Below are positions 61,454 to 64,000 of a stretch of 64,000 nt of DNA, piece after piece. The stretch covers positions 1 through 64,000 of the forward strand of contig CAAEEO010000034.1 of assembly GCA_900754965.1 (NCBI GenBank), given 5' to 3'. Under the pieces are notes generated by a model. The model made no database searches, had not been told where the DNA came from, and was given only the letters and a program-made list of their open reading frames with translations. A program made the translations under genes and the position numbers. This DNA is from an uncultured Oscillospiraceae bacterium. GTDB taxonomy: Bacteria > Bacillota > Clostridia > Oscillospirales > Oscillospiraceae. Every line of letters starts with the position of its first letter. Position 1 is the first letter of the stretch.

Positions 61454-61903
61454 ATGAAAGTCATTTTTTTGGAAGATGTCAGAGGCAAAGGTAAGAAAGG
61501 CGAACTGAAAGAGGTTTCTGATGGATACGCTCGCAACTATCTGCTGCCTAAAAAATTGGCAAAAGAAGCTACGGCGGATACCCTGAATACCTTCAAGCTG
61601 CAGGAGAAAGCCCGGCAGGCGCAGATTGCCCGGGAGAAGGAAGAGGCTCATGCCAATGTGGAGAAACTGGAGCACATGATCGTGCGTGTTTCTGCCAAAG
61701 CCGGAGCCAATGGTCGTCTGTTTGGTGCAGTGACCAACAAGGAAATCAGTGAAGAACTGGAGAAACAGCACGGCATGGTCATTGAGAAAAACAAAATCGT
61801 TCTGCCGGAACCCATTAAAAACTACGGCAGCTACGAGGTCAAATGCAAATTTGGCTATGAAATCACCGGAACCATCCATGTGGTGGTCAGTGAAGAGAAG
61901 TAA
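61454..61903 (+). CDS. rplI: 50S ribosomal protein L9
   Basis: 149 residues. The N-terminal rRNA-binding domain (MKVIFLEDVRGKGKKGE, then GYARNYLLPKKLA), the long connecting helix (about 42-74) and the C-terminal domain (about 80-149) are all standard. It sits 17 bases after gdpP behind AAAGGAA. Confidence 0.97.
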   Translation: MKVIFLEDVRGKGKKGELKEVSDGYARNYLLPKKLAKEATADTLNTFKLQEKARQAQIAREKEEAHANVEKLEHMIVRVSAKAGANGRLFGAVTNKEISEELEKQHGMVIEKNKIVLPEPIKNYGSYEVKCKFGYEITGTIHVVVSEEK

Positions 61904-61931
61904 TTGTCCGTTTTGGATGTGAGGGAGATGT

Positions 61932-63281
61932 ATGGAAGAATTACTGGGAAGGCAGGCACCGCACAATACGCAGGCTGAGCAGGCGATCCTGGGCTCCATG
62001 CTGATCGATCCCCGCTGCATTGCGGATGTGGCGGATAAGATCTCTGCCGGAGACTTCTTCATCACGGCCAACCGGGATATTTTTGAGACCATCTACAGTA
62101 TGTTTGCCTATGGGCAGACGGTAGACCCGATTACCGTTCTGGATCAAATGAAAGTTCGAGGCGTGTACCGGGAGAATGAGTCGGAAAAATATATCCGGGA
62201 TCTGATGCAGGCCACCCCCACGGCGGCCAATGTGTTGGAATATTGCGCCATTGTGCGGGACAAGTCCCTGATGCGGGGACTGAACGATGCGGCCAATGAA
62301 ATCAACGAGATGGTTTATGAGGGCACTGGGGATGCCGGTGCGGTCCTGGAGGCGGCGGAACGGAAAATCTATGCGCTCCGTCAGGGACGGAACACCGGCG
62401 GCCTGATGCCGGTGGCGCAGGTGGTCAATTCTGCCTATGCGCAGATCCAGGAGGCGGCAGAAAATCAGAATGCCATTCCCGGACTGTCTACCGGCCTGCC
62501 GGATATTGATAAGCGGATCTTGGGTCTGAACCCTGGAGAACTGATCTTTATCGCAGCGCGTCCCGGTATGGGTAAGACCAGTATCGCGCTGAATATTGCG
62601 CTGAGTGTCGCTAAGAATACGGACAAGGCCGTGGCAATCTTTTCCCTGGAAATGGCCAGGGAGCAGATTGTCAGCAGAATGCTGGCCTACGAAGGACTGG
62701 TCAACGGAAAGAAATTGCTGACCGGCAATTTGACAGAGGAAGACTGGCGGCGGATTGGCGCTGCGGCCACTACTATCAGCCGGACCAATATGTATGTGGA
62801 CGATAACCCGGTGCTGAGCGTTGCGGATATGAACGCTGCCTGCCGGCGTCTGGAGAATCTTGGTCTGGTGGTCATTGACTATTTGCAGTTGATGACTTCC
62901 GCCGGTGGAAAGCAGAAATATGCCAACGAAAGCCGGACGCAGGTGGTCAGCGACATCAGCCGAATGCTGAAGATTATGGCAAAGGAACTGAATATTCCCG
63001 TGGTTTGTTTGTCCCAGCTGTCCCGAGCCAGTGAATCCCGTCAGGATAAGCGTCCCCAGCTTTCTGACCTGCGAGAATCCGGCTCTATCGAGCAGGACGC
63101 TGACGTGGTGATTGGTTTGTACCGGGATGGGTATTATAATCAGGAATGTGAAAACCCCAATCTGGCAGAGGCAATCATCTTGAAAAACCGAAAAGGCGAA
63201 GTGGGGACGGTACCCCTGTCCTGGCTGCCGGAATATACGGCCTTTGCACAGTATGAAGGACGGTTTGATGACGAATATTGA
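61932..63281 (+). CDS. dnaB: Replicative DNA helicase
   Basis: 449 residues. The N-terminal helical domain (PHNTQAEQAILGSML) precedes a RecA-like motor with Walker A ARPGMGKTS (about 210-218), Walker B LVVIDYLQLM, and the Arg finger region EQDADVVIGLYRD. No intein is present. It unwinds DNA at the replication fork. It overlaps the tilS start by 14 bases. Confidence 0.97.
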   Translation: MEELLGRQAPHNTQAEQAILGSMLIDPRCIADVADKISAGDFFITANRDIFETIYSMFAYGQTVDPITVLDQMKVRGVYRENESEKYIRDLMQATPTAANVLEYCAIVRDKSLMRGLNDAANEINEMVYEGTGDAGAVLEAAERKIYALRQGRNTGGLMPVAQVVNSAYAQIQEAAENQNAIPGLSTGLPDIDKRILGLNPGELIFIAARPGMGKTSIALNIALSVAKNTDKAVAIFSLEMAREQIVSRMLAYEGLVNGKKLLTGNLTEEDWRRIGAAATTISRTNMYVDDNPVLSVADMNAACRRLENLGLVVIDYLQLMTSAGGKQKYANESRTQVVSDISRMLKIMAKELNIPVVCLSQLSRASESRQDKRPQLSDLRESGSIEQDADVVIGLYRDGYYNQECENPNLAEAIILKNRKGEVGTVPLSWLPEYTAFAQYEGRFDDEY

Positions 63282-64000
63282 GTTCGTAGACCGGCACGGA
63301 CTGCTGCCGGATGGCACAAGGGTCCTTGTGGCACTGTCCGGCGGACGGGACTCCGTGTATCTGCTGTGCCGCCTTTTGGAATGGCGGGAGGAGCGGAACC
63401 TTTTCGTAGGGGCGGCCCACTTCAATCATCACCTTCGTGGCGAGGAATCCGACCGGGACGAACAGTTCGTACGGGAACTTTGCACGCGGTGGAAGATCCC
63501 GCTGTTTGTTGGTGGGGAAGATGTGGGAGCCTGGGCAGAAAGCCGGGGAATCGGTTTGGAGACGGCGGCGCGAGACTTGCGCTATGCGTTTTTAGAACAG
63601 ATCAGAGCCGAGAATGGCTATGATGTGATCGCTACGGCCCATCAGGCCAACGATCAGGCAGAGACCATGCTCCTCAATCTTGCCCGTGGGGCAGGTACCA
63701 GAGGACTGTCCGGTATCCCGCCGGTGCGCGGCCGAATCGTTCGTCCAATCTTGTCGGTGACACGGTATGAAATCGACGCATATCTGCTGGAAAAGGGAAT
63801 CGGGTATGTGGAAGACAGCACCAATGCCCGGGATGTGTGTGCCAGGAACCTCCTGAGAAATCAGGGGATGCCCGTGTTGGAGCAAATCAATCCCCGGTTT
63901 GTGGAACATGCGGCGGCAGCGGCAGAGAGTCTCCGGGCAGACGAAGACTGTCTGGACGCCCTGGCCGAACAGGTTCTTGAAAAACAACCGGACAGGGAAA
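63268..64000 (+). CDS. tilS: tRNA(Ile)-lysidine synthase (partial, runs off right edge)
   Basis: About 244 N-terminal residues are present. The PP-loop ATP pyrophosphatase motif VALSGGRDSVYLL is near residue 20-32, and HFNHHLRGEESDRDE plus ATAHQANDQAETMLLNLARG are hallmark TilS sequences. It changes C34 of tRNA-Ile2 to lysidine, making it read AUA. ATG 63268 lies inside the dnaB end, in another frame; GAAGGACGG is upstream. The C-terminal domains lie beyond the window. Confidence 0.93.
   Translation, partial: MTNIEFVDRHGLLPDGTRVLVALSGGRDSVYLLCRLLEWREERNLFVGAAHFNHHLRGEESDRDEQFVRELCTRWKIPLFVGGEDVGAWAESRGIGLETAARDLRYAFLEQIRAENGYDVIATAHQANDQAETMLLNLARGAGTRGLSGIPPVRGRIVRPILSVTRYEIDAYLLEKGIGYVEDSTNARDVCARNLLRNQGMPVLEQINPRFVEHAAAAAESLRADEDCLDALAEQVLEKQPDRE

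Noticed and set aside
1..64000. CRISPR array, IS element or prophage
   Set aside because: No regularly spaced repeats, transposase or phage structural genes were seen; the only mobile trace is the integrase remnant near 3.5-4.1 kb.

Overview
The window is a chromosomal segment from a Gram-positive, probably anaerobic gut-type member of the Clostridia, most likely Oscillospirales/Ruminococcaceae-like. The evidence is moderately high GC, consensus sigma-A promoters, GGAGG ribosome sites, SLH surface proteins, a large Bacillus-type SRP RNA, a V/A-type ATPase, ECF vitamin transport, an RsiV-like anti-sigma factor, and the gdpP-rplI-dnaB-tilS order. Species cannot be fixed from sequence reading alone. 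About 61 protein genes are supported, plus one decayed integrase, two tRNAs, the SRP RNA, two riboswitches and many promoters and terminators.

Layout. 1-1.2 kb: minus-strand operon DUF134 regulator - NifX-like - MinD-like Fe-S ATPase, whose promoter sits between two copies of a 13-bp repeat. 1.2-4.2 kb: AT-rich island with a DUF4209/HEPN-like gene and a wrecked Tn916-type integrase. 4.3-7.5 kb: small phosphatase, PspC, GNAT, GyrI-like protein and an M23 peptidase. 7.5-17.5 kb: minus-strand housekeeping block (RsiV-like anti-sigma and its ECF sigma factor, cysS, pgsA, rimO, recX, recA, prmC, DUF1385, two-component system). 17.7-19.2 kb: phosphopantetheinyl transferase, tRNA-Leu, small membrane protein.

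19.3-28.9 kb is the most interesting region: a cobalamin riboswitch with two tandem terminators, then two SLH-anchored secreted proteins, a membrane-anchored DUF4430 protein, EcfT, and a single-chain EcfA-EcfA-S fusion. The secreted proteins combine an alpha/alpha-barrel and DUF4430 domains, the same two-domain logic as animal intrinsic factor and transcobalamin. In one case the two domains are fused; in the other they are split over adjacent genes. I read this as a cell-surface vitamin B12 capture and relay system feeding an ECF transporter.

28.9-33.7 kb: tRNA-Ala, SRP RNA, dnaX, ybaB, an rRNA methyltransferase and small envelope proteins. 33.7-40.5 kb: a permease under a yybP-ykoY (Mn2+) riboswitch, a carbonic anhydrase, and an ECF-sigma/ABC-2 exporter operon. 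40.5-48.4 kb: a zinc-ribbon membrane protein, TfoX-N, a PhoR-like kinase and Na/Pi-PhoU transporter each behind PhoP-box-like repeats, a SleB-like hydrolase, and an E2-like acyltransferase lacking its catalytic histidine. 48.7-57.4 kb: a complete nine-gene V/A-type ATPase operon with a Na+-type rotor subunit. 57.4-64 kb: ferredoxin-nitroreductase, a nucleotidyltransferase with a leftover phosphohexomutase tail, then gdpP, rplI, dnaB and the start of tilS. Every functional statement below is from reading translations; no database search was run.
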